64,000 bases of DNA, from the NCBI GenBank assembly GCA_029339195.1, contig JAPTJF010000066.1, positions 124,001-188,000 on the forward strand. Reading direction: 5' to 3'. Positions 1 to 9,330 of this stretch are shown here, piece after piece (position 1 is the stretch's first letter; every line of letters begins with the position of its first letter). The notes beneath the pieces are model-generated. The model was given only the letters and a program-made list of their open reading frames with translations. It made no database searches and was not told where the DNA came from. The DNA comes from Micractinium sp. NFX-FRZ (taxonomy: Eukaryota; Chlorophyta; Trebouxiophyceae; Chlorellales; Chlorellaceae). Position numbers and translations under genes: made by a program.

Positions 1-1252
1 AGCTGGAACGTTTCGTCTTCGGGGTAGGCCAGGTCAGGCGCGTCCACGCTGATGCCGTGCTCGACCCAGCGCCCGTTCAGCCGAAGCGCAAAGCGCCTGG
101 AGGGAGCGGCAGGCAGGTTAGGGCAGCGAGTGCGGAGGCCGGTGTGTTGGCCCACGCGTGGGGTGCTGATGCACGGCATGTGCTGCTGGGTGGGCCACAA
201 GGTGCAGCGGACGGAGAGCCAGCGGCAGCGAGGCTGTGAGGAGAGCAGCGGGCTTTGCCCAGGAAGGGCGCCGCAAGCAGGGGGCTCACCAGGAAAAGCC
301 ATAGGCCGTAAAGGCTGGAGAGTAGGTCGTCCGGCTGTAGCCGGGGTCTGGATCTTCAAGGTAGTATTTGAAGACGGATGCAGGGAGCACCCACTGCAGC
401 CCAGCATGCGGAGAGGCAGAGCAGGTCAGAAGGGGCACGGCACTCTGGGGCAGGGCAAGACAGCCCGGGGCATCCCAGAGCAGTGCAGGTGAGGTAGTGC
501 TTCAGTGGCGGTGAGCCAGCCCCGCTGAGCCGTGGCACCAGCAGCGGGCAGGCGGCACCAGCAGCGGGCAGGCGTGCTGCTTGCAGTTAGCTGCAGCAGA
601 GCGTGAGCAAAGGTATCCCTTGTGGGCAAGCGCACAGCAGCAGCTGCAGGCGCCGCCAGCAAGATGCGGCAGGAACAACTCACCCAAAGGAGCGCAACGT
701 ATGCATCATGACCCGAGTCACTAGATCTGAAGACCAGGCTACCTTCCACTTTGTAGGGGTACGTGTGTGAGATAGACCGCCCCCCCGTGATGTGTTGCAA
801 TGTGGTCTCCATCATGGCGGCTAGGAGGTGCGCTTTCAGGTTGGTTAAAGACTCCTGGAGCGTGTCTTTGGCTCCAAGCGCGTGCATGCCGCATTTCAGC
901 TCGCGCAGCGCTTTCTGGATCAGCGCCGCCAGCAGCGTCAGCAGGCGCAGCTTGCAGGGAGCGTCGGCGGCAGGGCGGCGGCGTGCCCGGCTGGCTCGCA
1001 GGTCCACCCCTCCGTCAGCTCATCCAAGTCATCCGCATGCAGATCGAAGCCCTCGATTTGCTGCGTGAGCGCCGGCACAACCCGCTGCCGCAGGCCGGCG
1101 CGCCAGTCGGCGTCGTCGAGCGGCTCCCAAACCCGCCAAGCTTTGAGCACTTCAGCTCTGCCCCACTTATTGATGTCGCGACAGTGTGCAGACGCATATG
1201 CCGACCCTCCCAGAACGCTCAAGAGCAGGAACACAGCTTTGCTCTGTAGCAT
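1..1252 (-). CDS. Secreted protein of unknown function (3' end outside window)
   Basis: I do not recognise this protein. It starts at 1252 with a strong signal peptide (MLQSKAVFLLLSVLGGSAYA), followed by a soluble, Trp- and Asp-rich segment ending near DLDELTEG. Downstream coding is clear in two joined exons: 290-393 (beginning WVLPASVFKYYLED) and 96-1 (beginning RFALRLNGRWVEH). These are linked in phase by a GT-AG intron and read off the window edge. An earlier exon, about 950-684, encodes a helical stretch (KALRELKCGMHALGAK) and ends at a good donor at 683. The join between the first block and this exon is unresolved: the frames differ, and I see either a weak-site intron within about 940-1090 or a one-base frameshift. 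A secreted or cell-wall role is inferred only from the signal peptide. Confidence is fair for a real gene and low for the exact model. Confidence 0.55.
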
Positions 1253-1684
1253 GGCGGGGGAAAGGTCTCAGCGAGAGCAGAGGAACAGATTTAAAGGATG
1301 CCGCATCTGCGCACGCTCGCGGCCGATCAACTTCAAGCGCTGCCAGCCTGTCCCGCCAGTCTGTCGCCACCTGTGCACTGTGGCAAAAATTGACCTCTCA
1401 TGAAACCAATTACAGCAAGCCACGGCAGTGAAATGGCTGCTTTTCACCCAATAAACCGCATATCCAGGTCTGCTAGCCCCTGGTAAGCCGAAGCATCCCC
1501 CCTTCGTTTATAGGTGGAAGTGGCATCCAGGCAAACGGCTGCAATGAAAAAGACTTACAAGCGCTGCAGGTGTGGGAATTCGGGTTGGGAACCGAGGCGG
1601 CTCTGCAGGGGACATCAACTGCATGCCTAGTGCTGGTGCCGGAAGTTTCCGGTAGGGGCTGCTCAAAGCCTCGGGCATGCCCAG
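1253..1684. other. Intergenic: 3' UTR of ankyrin/U-box gene 1 and promoter of the secreted-protein gene
   Basis: No coding exon is visible. The right part is the 3' UTR of the ankyrin/U-box gene, ending near a TGTAA signal on the minus strand at 1555-1559. The left part lies directly upstream of the secreted-protein start and is less GC-rich around 1380-1460, as expected of a promoter. Confidence 0.5.
1555..1559 (-). terminator. TGTAA poly(A) signal, ankyrin/U-box gene 1
   Basis: TGTAA is the usual green-algal nuclear polyadenylation signal. It lies 126 bases past the stop codon. Confidence 0.5.
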
Positions 1685-4600
1685 TCAGTCCAGCAGCCCT
1701 GCTGTGAGCATGGCGGCGATCACAGCGCGTGCCATGCGGTTGGGTGCCAGCGCCGAGTGCTCCAGCGGCAGGTTGGTGAGCGGGGAGCAGGGGGGCTGGC
1801 CCGCCGCCACCTGGCGTGCGATCCAGGCTGCACACACAGGGAGACAGGGGGCAGGCATGGGAAGGAGGTGGGATGTAGGGCATAGCAAGCTTCTATGCAA
1901 TGAGGCACATACCTACATTATTGCCTGGCCTCTTCTTGCCTCGTCTGCCTTTCTGCCTGCCTGCCTGTTGAGTGCACACACACCAGCATGCCTGACCACA
2001 CACCAGTCCCGCAGCCTCACCCTCAATCTCCCGCCGCTCGTACATGTGCCCTGCACGGTGCGGAGGGGAATCGGGACACCCGGTGAGGACGGGAGTCGGC
2101 AGCGAGCGCGGAGCGAGGCAGAGCATGGCGGGGAGGCACAATGCAGGCATGGAGGCCCACAGGTACACCACATAGTGAGCCTACAAAAGCCCAGCGTGGC
2201 CGTGTGCCCCAGGCTGGCCCACCCACCCCACCCCACCCCACCCCACCCCACCCCACCGTCTGCCGCCACCACCGGCTCCTCCATCGGCTCGTGTGAGATG
2301 GGGCACAGCGCCTCGCCAAGCAGGGAGGCATCCAGGGCCAGGGTGATGGTGCCCCCAGCGCCGCCGCTGCCGCCAGGCGCACTGTCCGGCCGGGGTGGGG
2401 CAGCCAAGGGGGGCAGCGGCAGGGGCAGCTGTGGCACCGCTGCATGCTGCGCGGCTGCCGCTGCACGTGCCCACGGTGCAACGGATGTGCGCGGTTGTGG
2501 CCTGGCTGCTGGCTGGGCTGCTTCAGCTGCCTCTGGGCGCTGCCGGCTACCGTGTGCATGGGCTGCAGTACTAGGGGAGGGGCTGGCAACGTGCCTGTAA
2601 GCACGCCCCACACCTACACTGTTGGAGCCAGCGTTTGCATGCCGCCGGCGAGCGGCAGGGATCCATTCCTGCTCCTCCGCCTGCCGTGGCTGAGCCGCAT
2701 GCTGCTGCTGCTGCTGCTGCTGCTGCTCAGGCGGAGGCTGCTGCTGCGGCGGCGGCGGCGGCGGCGGCGGAGGCTGCTGCTGCTCCTGCTGCTGCTGCTG
2801 CTGCTGCTCCTGCTCGGGCGGGGGCTGCTGCTGCTGCTGTGGCCGGCGGCTGCCGGGCTCTGCAGCTGGTGCTGCTGTCGAGGCAGGCACGTGCGCTTCT
2901 GCGGCCTGGCCATCCCACTGCGCAGCTGCGGGCCCGCTGGGAGCCCCAGCATCTGGCTGCTCGGCAGGCGCACTGACAATGCTGCCTGCCTGGCTCCCGC
3001 TGCCCGCCGCCTGCTGCCGCTGCTTCTCCCGCTGCCGCTGCTTCTTGGAAGCCTTGGCCGCAGCTTTGGACTGCTGCCGCTGCGCCTGCTGCTCCTCCTC
3101 CTGCAGCAGGGCGGCTGCAGCTGCTTCTGCTGCAGCAACTGCTTCTGCTGAGAGCTCCCCCTGCTGAGTGGGTTCCTGCTGCTGCTGCCTTCCCGTTTTG
3201 GCGGCTGCAACAGCACACCGGGCAGGCAGGCAGGCGTGAGAATCCGCACGTAGACAAGATACTTGACAAAGGCATACCTTGATCACAGTGCTTGCATGGG
3301 GACAGGTGGTGCCGCCCGGCAGGCACGCATCCAGCAGCACTCGGCCCAGGCGGCGTGCGCCCCCACCTGCTCTGTGCCTGCTGCTCATCTCCAGTCCCAT
3401 CAGCAGGCGGGCTGCCGCACGGTGGGGCTGGGCCAGCTGGCGTGGCGTCCTGTTGTCATGGGTGCCAGCCATGACGTCTGCCCCGGCTGCCGCCAAAATT
3501 CGAATGCACTCGGTGTGGCCTTTTGCTGCCGCACATGCCAGGGGGGTGTACCCCAACCTGTTTTGCTGCTCAACAGGCCCTCCCGCTGCAAGCATCGCAC
3601 CCAAGCACCGCTCCCGTGCATTGTGAGCCGCCCAGTGAAGCGCACAGTTCCCCTGAGAGTCTTGGGCGTGCAAGCTGGCTCCTGCCGCCAGCAGCTGCTC
3701 GAGCAGGCTGCAGTGGGAGGGAGGCAAGCAGGAGGGAGCCAGCTGTTACCATGATTCGGTGATAGGGATGGCTGGCAGTAGCGATCAAAGTTGGTATGGC
3801 ATCCAGTACCAATCACTCGGTAACAAGGGTGGCTAGCAAGTAGCAACCCGAGCAGAGCCGCTCTTGTTGGAAGCTCACAGACAGAGAGAACCAGGCTGGC
3901 GTTAGGCCACTTCTAGTTTACCTGTGCTGTCCAATCACCCCTAGCATGGGGAAAACACAAAGGTGCTGGTGTGGTGTCGTGCTGTGCTTGCTGCGCCCTG
4001 CATGCGAAGCTTACCTCAGACATGTGTCCTTGCAATACATTAGCGCCACATGGCGGTTGTCTACACGCGCAGCGTTCACGTCGGCACCAGCAGCGATGAG
4101 CGCGCTGGCGCACTCGACGTGCCCGTGACGCACAGCTAGGAGCAGCGCCGTGCAGCCGGTGCCTTCCTCGGCCGCCTCCAGGTGAGCTCCAGCCGCCGCC
4201 AGAGCATTGACCACGCGCACATGGCCTCTCTTGGCTGCAAACAGCAATGCTGTGAAGCCGCGTTGACTCGGCGCTGCCGCCTCGCTGTCTGCCCCAGCCT
4301 CTAGCAGGGCGGTGACGATGCCGGGCTTGCCTGCCTTGGCTGCCAATGCCAAAGATGTGAGCCCGCCTGGCCCCGTCGCACCCACTGCCGCGCCAGCTGC
4401 CAGCAGCTGGCGCACGCACGCCTCATGGCCGAGCTCCGTTGCCTCCAACAATGCCGTCGTGTCATCCCCAGCAACCACGTTCACATCTGCCCCGGCCGCT
4501 ATCAGCGCTTCCAGACAGCCTTCATGCCCAGCCGCAGCTGCGTGGAGCATTGCGGTGCGCCCGTTGGCCCCTACCGATTCCAAGGTGGCCCCCGCCGCCA

Positions 4601-5424
4601 GCAGGCAGCGCAGGCACCCCTCCTGGCCTTGGAAAGCCGCATACTGCAGGATTGTCGCGCCGTACTTGTCTGCCGCCTCCACATCTGCCCCGGCAGCCAG
4701 CAGCAGAGAGAGGCACGCAACGTGTCCCCTCTGAGCAGCTGCATGGCTTGGCTGCGTCCCATCAACGTCGCGGGCGCTGACATCTGCACCTGCCTGGAGC
4801 AGCGCCTCAGTGCAGGCGGCATGGCCGTGGCGAGCTGCAACATGCAGCGCTGTGTCGCCGTCTACACCGGGGGTGCCCACATCGGCGCCAGCAGCCAGCA
4901 GCGCAGCCACGCAGGCGGTGTGGCCGGAACTTGCTGCAACACAGCAGCGGGGAGCGGGGATTGGGGGAGCGCACCACGGGACTGTCAGCAGCAAACACAA
5001 GGGCGTCAGGGCGGCGCAGCGCTCAGACGAACAAAGCAGGGTGCTCAGCTCGCGTCACACAGTTTCTACAGGGACCCATGTGCACTTTCAAGAGTGCAAC
5101 ACATGACTGCAGTACACAATCCAGCCGCGACTTGATCTCCCAACGGTCACCACAACAGGGCCATAGTAATGAGGTGCCAACTTGTCCGGCAAGCGCACAA
5201 CCCCAGTATGGTGCGATCCTGAGGCAGCCTCTCCCAGGGAGTGACGCATCCCACATGCAGTGCGCAACGCCGTGACACAGGCCCAACACACCTGCTGTAA
5301 TCAGCGGTGTGTCGCCGCCATCGCCGCTGTGCCCGTTCAAGTGCTCCGGGTGTGCCTGCAGCGCCGCCTGCAGCGCCTGAAGGTCGCCACGTGCTACAGA
5401 TTTGTACACCTCGGTCTCACGCAT
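1685..5424 (-). CDS. Ankyrin-repeat protein with C-terminal U-box (paralog 1)
   Basis: Predicted E3 ubiquitin ligase in which ankyrin repeats would choose the substrate and the U-box would bind the E2. Exons: 5424-5292, 4933-4015, 3707-3367, 3204-2257, 2050-2021, 1827-1685, keeping one frame of 837 residues. Residues about 1-460 form a dozen ankyrin repeats (e.g. GHEACVRQLLAAGA, GHVACLSLLLAAGADVEA). A Lys/Gln-rich charged helix follows (KASKKQRQREKQRQQ), then long polyQ and polyP tracts. The U-box is at about 760-836: CPISHEPMEEPVVAADG, HMYERREIE, then SPLTNLPLEH. Three exons encode it, one only 30 bases long. The usual HTYER is HMYER here. Start MRETEV is shared with the paralog at 60765, and an in-frame ATG lies further upstream. 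Intron 4 begins with TGGGG repeats. U-box E3 activity is known for the family; the substrate is unknown. Confidence 0.85.
2222..2256 (-). repeat. TGGGG array at a 5' splice site
   Basis: On the minus strand the intron that splits the U-box opens with about five TGGGG units right after the donor. Such G-runs could fold as a quadruplex or act as intronic splicing enhancers (inference). Confidence 0.6.
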
Positions 5425-6165
5425 GGCTGCAGGCCAGCAGAAAGGCAGGGTTAGTTGTGGGAGGGGATTAGTGGGCGGGCTGGGCACTGGCAGTAGGCAG
5501 CGGCAGCGCAGTCCACGGGGCGCAGTGTACATCCGCCGAGGGGCATGCAACCAGCGGGATGCAGACACACGATCTCGTCTCGAATCAAGCAGGCGCGCAA
5601 AAGCCGTGCACGCACCTTGCCTCACCGGGGAGGGCGGCTGTCACCGGCGCTGTGGCCAAGCGGGGCGTCCAAGAAGCTCTATAAGATGTGCCATGTGCAC
5701 CAAAATCGCGACTACGGTGCAGCCGTCTCGGAATGCAGCGCTGAGGCAGTACATCATTTGTCCCGGCTGAGGGTTGCAGGCTGGGCAGCTGGCTTGGGCC
5801 AAAGAGAACGCGTACTTTTATGTTTTTGAACTAGGGTCTACACTATATCACGAAACAAAAGAGATCTTGAGTGTTCGGCAGGCCAGATGAAATGGAGCGG
5901 CTGGGCACGAGACACTGAACGGCCTGCTATTGCCGCCACCGTTGCTGCTACCGCCGCCCGCCTCACAGTCTGCGCACAGGTATTTCTGTACGCCACTCAT
6001 CACGCAATCCTAGCAATCACTCTCCAGCAACTATGGTTACAACACAGGTTTGACAAGGTAGGGCGGGCAGATATTGAAGCACCACCTGCTTTGGGGCCCC
6101 TCTATCCCGCATGCGGAGGACTGCTGGGGAGCGGGCGGTGGCGGGTGCCCAGCACCCACCTGCCC
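5425..6165. other. Intergenic: promoter of ankyrin/U-box gene 1 and 3' UTR of the F-box gene
   Basis: No gene seen. 6042-6165 is 3' UTR of the F-box gene. 5800-5900 is unusually AT-rich and is the likely core promoter. 5425-5755 is shared with the other ankyrin/U-box copy and probably holds a 5' UTR intron, since a clear acceptor (tgcag) sits 2 bases before the ATG in both copies. Confidence 0.5.
6037..6041 (-). terminator. TGTAA poly(A) signal, F-box gene
   Basis: TGTAA on the minus strand, 125 bases past the stop codon of the F-box/LRR gene. Confidence 0.5.
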
Positions 6166-8308
6166 TCAGGCGCCGTCCAGCATCTCCCACCAAAAGGAGG
6201 GGCCGACGTTGCTTTCCTGCCGGTCGGCAGGCGCCTCCAGGCGGACCAGCTGCAGCGCCGGGCGGTCACGCTGCAGCGCCAGCAGGCCGTCCACAAAGTC
6301 GAAGCCGAGCGCCGCGGGCGACGTGGGTGCTTCATACCACAAGCGGCGCAGCGGCGGGTGGGTGGCCAGCCACCTCCAGAACGCGGCCCACTGCCCCTGG
6401 CACATGTGGGCCGCCGAAAGCGTGGGTGAGCCGGCTGGCTGGACGCAAAAGCTCTCCAGCTGGTGCGCCCCTGCCAGCGGCTGGCCAGGCAGAGCCACCC
6501 CAGCAAGCGCGATGTCGAGCGGCAGCGCCAGCCAGCGCAGGCAGGCGAGCCAGGGGCTGTCGGGGAGGCAGGGGTTCAGGTGGCTGTCGGGCGCATCCGC
6601 GTTGACTTTGTAGGTGGAGAACGAGAAGCGCTGGAGGTGGCGCAGGCTGGTGATGGTGGACGGGATGCCCAGGGGTAACACCATGTGGGTGGGCCTCCCT
6701 AGGTCGAGCGCCAGGCAGGTCAGCTGCGTCAGCTGCCCCACCATGCCGTCGATGACCTGCATGTCGACGTCCAGCACGCCGCCGCGCACCTCCAGCCGCA
6801 CCAGCGCCGTCAGCGGGCCCAGGTCGCGGCCCTGAGGGAAGGTCTCGACGCGGGTCAGCGCCAGGCGGGTGAGGGCCGTCAGCTTGGAGAGCGCCGTCAT
6901 TTCTTCAGCGTTATACAGGACGGAAGAAAGCTCCAGGCTGCGCAGGCCCGACAGGCCGGCCAGCAGCTGCAGAAGCAGGCAAAGGGAGGGCGGGGGGAAG
7001 CGAGTGTCAGCTGCAAAAAGCCACAGGGGTGCCACGTGCCTGCCGCCAGCCAGCAGTGTGCACCGCTCTGCCCACGTCTGCCTGGGGCAGCCGTGCAGCG
7101 CCCTGGGTGCAACCAGCGACGGAGCAACATCACACATGCCAATGCAACCAGCAGCAGTACCTGCATGCAACCAGCGGCAGTACCTGCATGCAACCAGCGG
7201 CAGTACCTGCATGCAACCAGCAGCAGTACCTGCATCCAACCAGCGGCGCAGTTAGGGCTAAGCCACTGCGTTGACGCATGATGCGCACATGGCAATCTGG
7301 TGCACCCACCTGTTGTGGTGTATCGGTGCCAGGCTCTATGTCACCCTCCAAATGCAGGCTTGTGAGAGACGCTGGGAGGTAGCCTGCGGGGGCGGAGCCG
7401 CCCTGCCCGGCCGCGTGCCGGGGCAGCAGCCTGCCCGAGAGGTGCATCGCCTCGAGCGCCGTGAGCTGCGTGCACGGCGGCAGGCGAAGCGTGTCGTTGC
7501 GCCCGCCCAAGCAGAGCTGGCGAAGGGCACGCAGGGCGGGGAGCCAGCCCAGGGTGGCCAGCGGTGTATCTGGACAGATGCTCAGGTGCTGCAGCCCGGC
7601 GGCGCTGCCTGGTGTGCTGGAGCCGCCGGCTGTGCTGCCATCGGCGCCGACGCGTGCCTGCGGCTGCTGCGCGCCGCAGACCGCCAGGCAGCCGGCGACG
7701 AGGGCTGCCAGCTCGTCCTCTTCGTCCGCCTCATAGCCCTCATCTTCCGCGTGGATGTGCAGCGACAGCTGGCGCACGTGCTGGGCATGGGACGTCAGGA
7801 AGAGCAGCAGCGCCTGCGTGCGCTCCAGCCGGGCCTTCGTGATGTGCACCGGCAGCTCACGCAGCAGCACTGGCGAGAGGCACAGCTCCCTCAACCGCTT
7901 GCATACCAGTGCCGCAGACACGAGCCTACAACAGAGGGAAGCGGGGGTGGCTGCAATGAGTGCGGGGCAGGCTGGCGGCGGGCGTGCCGTGGCGGGAGGG
8001 GCGTGGCGGCGGGAGGCGGGCCGGCGTGAACCATAGCAGATGCCCCCACGCGATCCGCGAAGCGTCGTGAATCACTCGACGCATGCTCACCTGTCTGGCA
8101 CGCACTGCAGCACGCGGAGGATCACCGATTCCGGCAGCCCCAAGAACGATGAAGGAGGCTGTCCTCTGCGCAGCCTTGGGGGCATGGCGGCGCAGTTGCG
8201 AGGGAAAGAAGGCAAACGCAAGGAGCTGTCCGAAGCGGGAGCGCCGCTTGTTTGGACTGCGGCGCACAGCGGGCGCGCCGTCACAGCTGATGCAGGCGGT
8301 GTGGACAT
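6166..8308 (-). CDS. F-box / leucine-rich-repeat protein
   Basis: Likely substrate-receptor subunit of an SCF ubiquitin ligase. Exons: 8308-8091, 7925-7310, 6966-6166, giving about 544 residues. The F-box spans the first intron: LPESVILRVLQCVPDR in exon 1, then LVSAALVCKRLRELC in exon 2, which is a good match to the Skp1-binding fold. After it come irregular leucine-rich repeats (LTALEAMHLSGRLLP, LSGLRSLELSSVLYN, LTALTRLALTRVETF, LTQLTCLALDLGRP). An acidic insertion EDEGYEADEEDE lies at about residue 115. The C-terminus is EMLDGA. Intron 2 carries a short tandem repeat. The start MSTPP is the first ATG giving a reasonable leader; a later in-frame MPPRLRRGQ is possible. F-box function is family knowledge; the target is unknown. 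Confidence 0.8.
7138..7245. repeat. Minisatellite in F-box gene intron 2
   Basis: About four to five head-to-tail copies of a 24-base unit (caaccagcagcagtacctgcatg and variants). It lies fully inside intron 2. Confidence 0.8.
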
Positions 8309-9330
8309 TTTGGTGCATTTGTGCACATGGCTGCCCACCCCTCGCCCTTTTCCACTCCATAGCAACGCGGAGCAGCAACAGCCACTGCAGTGCCGGCCCT
8401 GCGCCCGACTAGACTAGGAGGTGGGCGGCGGGCCGCACGTATGTGCACTGCACTGCAACCTAGCTCAGAGGCAGCCACGCCGGGATGTTCCACATGTGAT
8501 GCAAGGCGAAAGAGTTTGAACGAGGGCGCACAGGAGGGAGTTGAACGTCAGGCTGACATGCCGCCAGCAGGGCAGGGCCCTCGCCAGGCAGAACTGGCAC
8601 CATACAGTGCTGCATGGCATGCGAGGCGGGCTTACCACCTCAACACCAATCGCTTGAGGAAACATGATACCTCCTGTATACTTTTTGTCTGGAAAGTGTT
8701 ACACGGAGGTAGAGGGGGGGAAGAGAGAGCAGTGAAAGCAGCAGCAGGTCAGTCGGATATGTGTGTGCAGGCAGGCAGTCATGAGCATGCATGGTCAAAG
8801 GTCAGTAGGCGGCAGAGAAAGAGTGAGTGACAGACAAACGGTATGCAGTTTGAAGGCCTCGAGGATTCGCAGAGCTGGGTGCAGCATGAGGCGGAGTGGT
8901 CACACGGTGGTGAGGCGGGAGCTGCTGCCACTCCACTCAGCCCCCAGCTCCCGTCAAAAATGGGCACGCTGATGGGGCCTGGCTGCCCGAGGACGGTGGG
9001 CAGCAGCTTCGGGGGGAGGGGGCCAGCCCGGCAGCACGGTAGAGAGAAGAACACAGACACACACACGCCACCTTTAAGACGGGGAACCGGCCCCCGGGGA
9101 GCCTGATGAGGAACTGGCCTTGGGGGAAGGCCCACCGCAAGGGGCAGGCCCTGCCCAGCCCTCACCGAGCGGTGCACATTGTGCCCCACCTGAGGGGTTA
9201 TTTCCTCTTCCTGGGAGGCCGCCCCCTGCAGCCGGCCGGGGCCCACGCCAGGGGAGGGCCCGTCAAGCCAGCCCAGGCCCTCTAGTATGCAACCCATTGC
9301 GCAGTGCCTTGTGTTGTGTAAACGGGTGCT
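8309..9330. other. Intergenic: F-box gene promoter and long 3' UTR of the sulfate permease
   Basis: No convincing coding exon. The permease 3' UTR seems to run from 9330 to the minus-strand TGTAA at 8699-8703. The block 8640-8720 is AT-richer than its surroundings. Confidence 0.45.
8699..8703 (-). terminator. TGTAA poly(A) signal, sulfate permease gene
   Basis: Minus-strand TGTAA about 630 bases past the stop codon. No nearer copy was noticed. Confidence 0.4.

Larger units (their letters stand above)
1685..5755 (-). repeat. Left arm of a long inverted duplication
   Basis: This arm matches 60440-64000 in opposite orientation. Exons 1 and 3 have identical lengths (133 and 341 bases) in both arms. 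Intron starts are near identical (for example the bases after the exon 2 donor at 4014). Patchy similarity continues upstream of the start codon to about 5755, including a shared tgcacggcttttgcgcg block. Confidence 0.8.

Noticed and set aside
2444..3151. Long Leu/Arg-rich plus-strand frame opposite the ankyrin/U-box gene
   Set aside because: It is the antisense shadow of the CAG-rich polyQ exon; the minus-strand frame has the U-box and paralog support.
7138..7245. Regular 24-base repeats resembling a CRISPR array
   Set aside because: The units are contiguous with no unique spacers and lie in a eukaryotic intron; it is a minisatellite.
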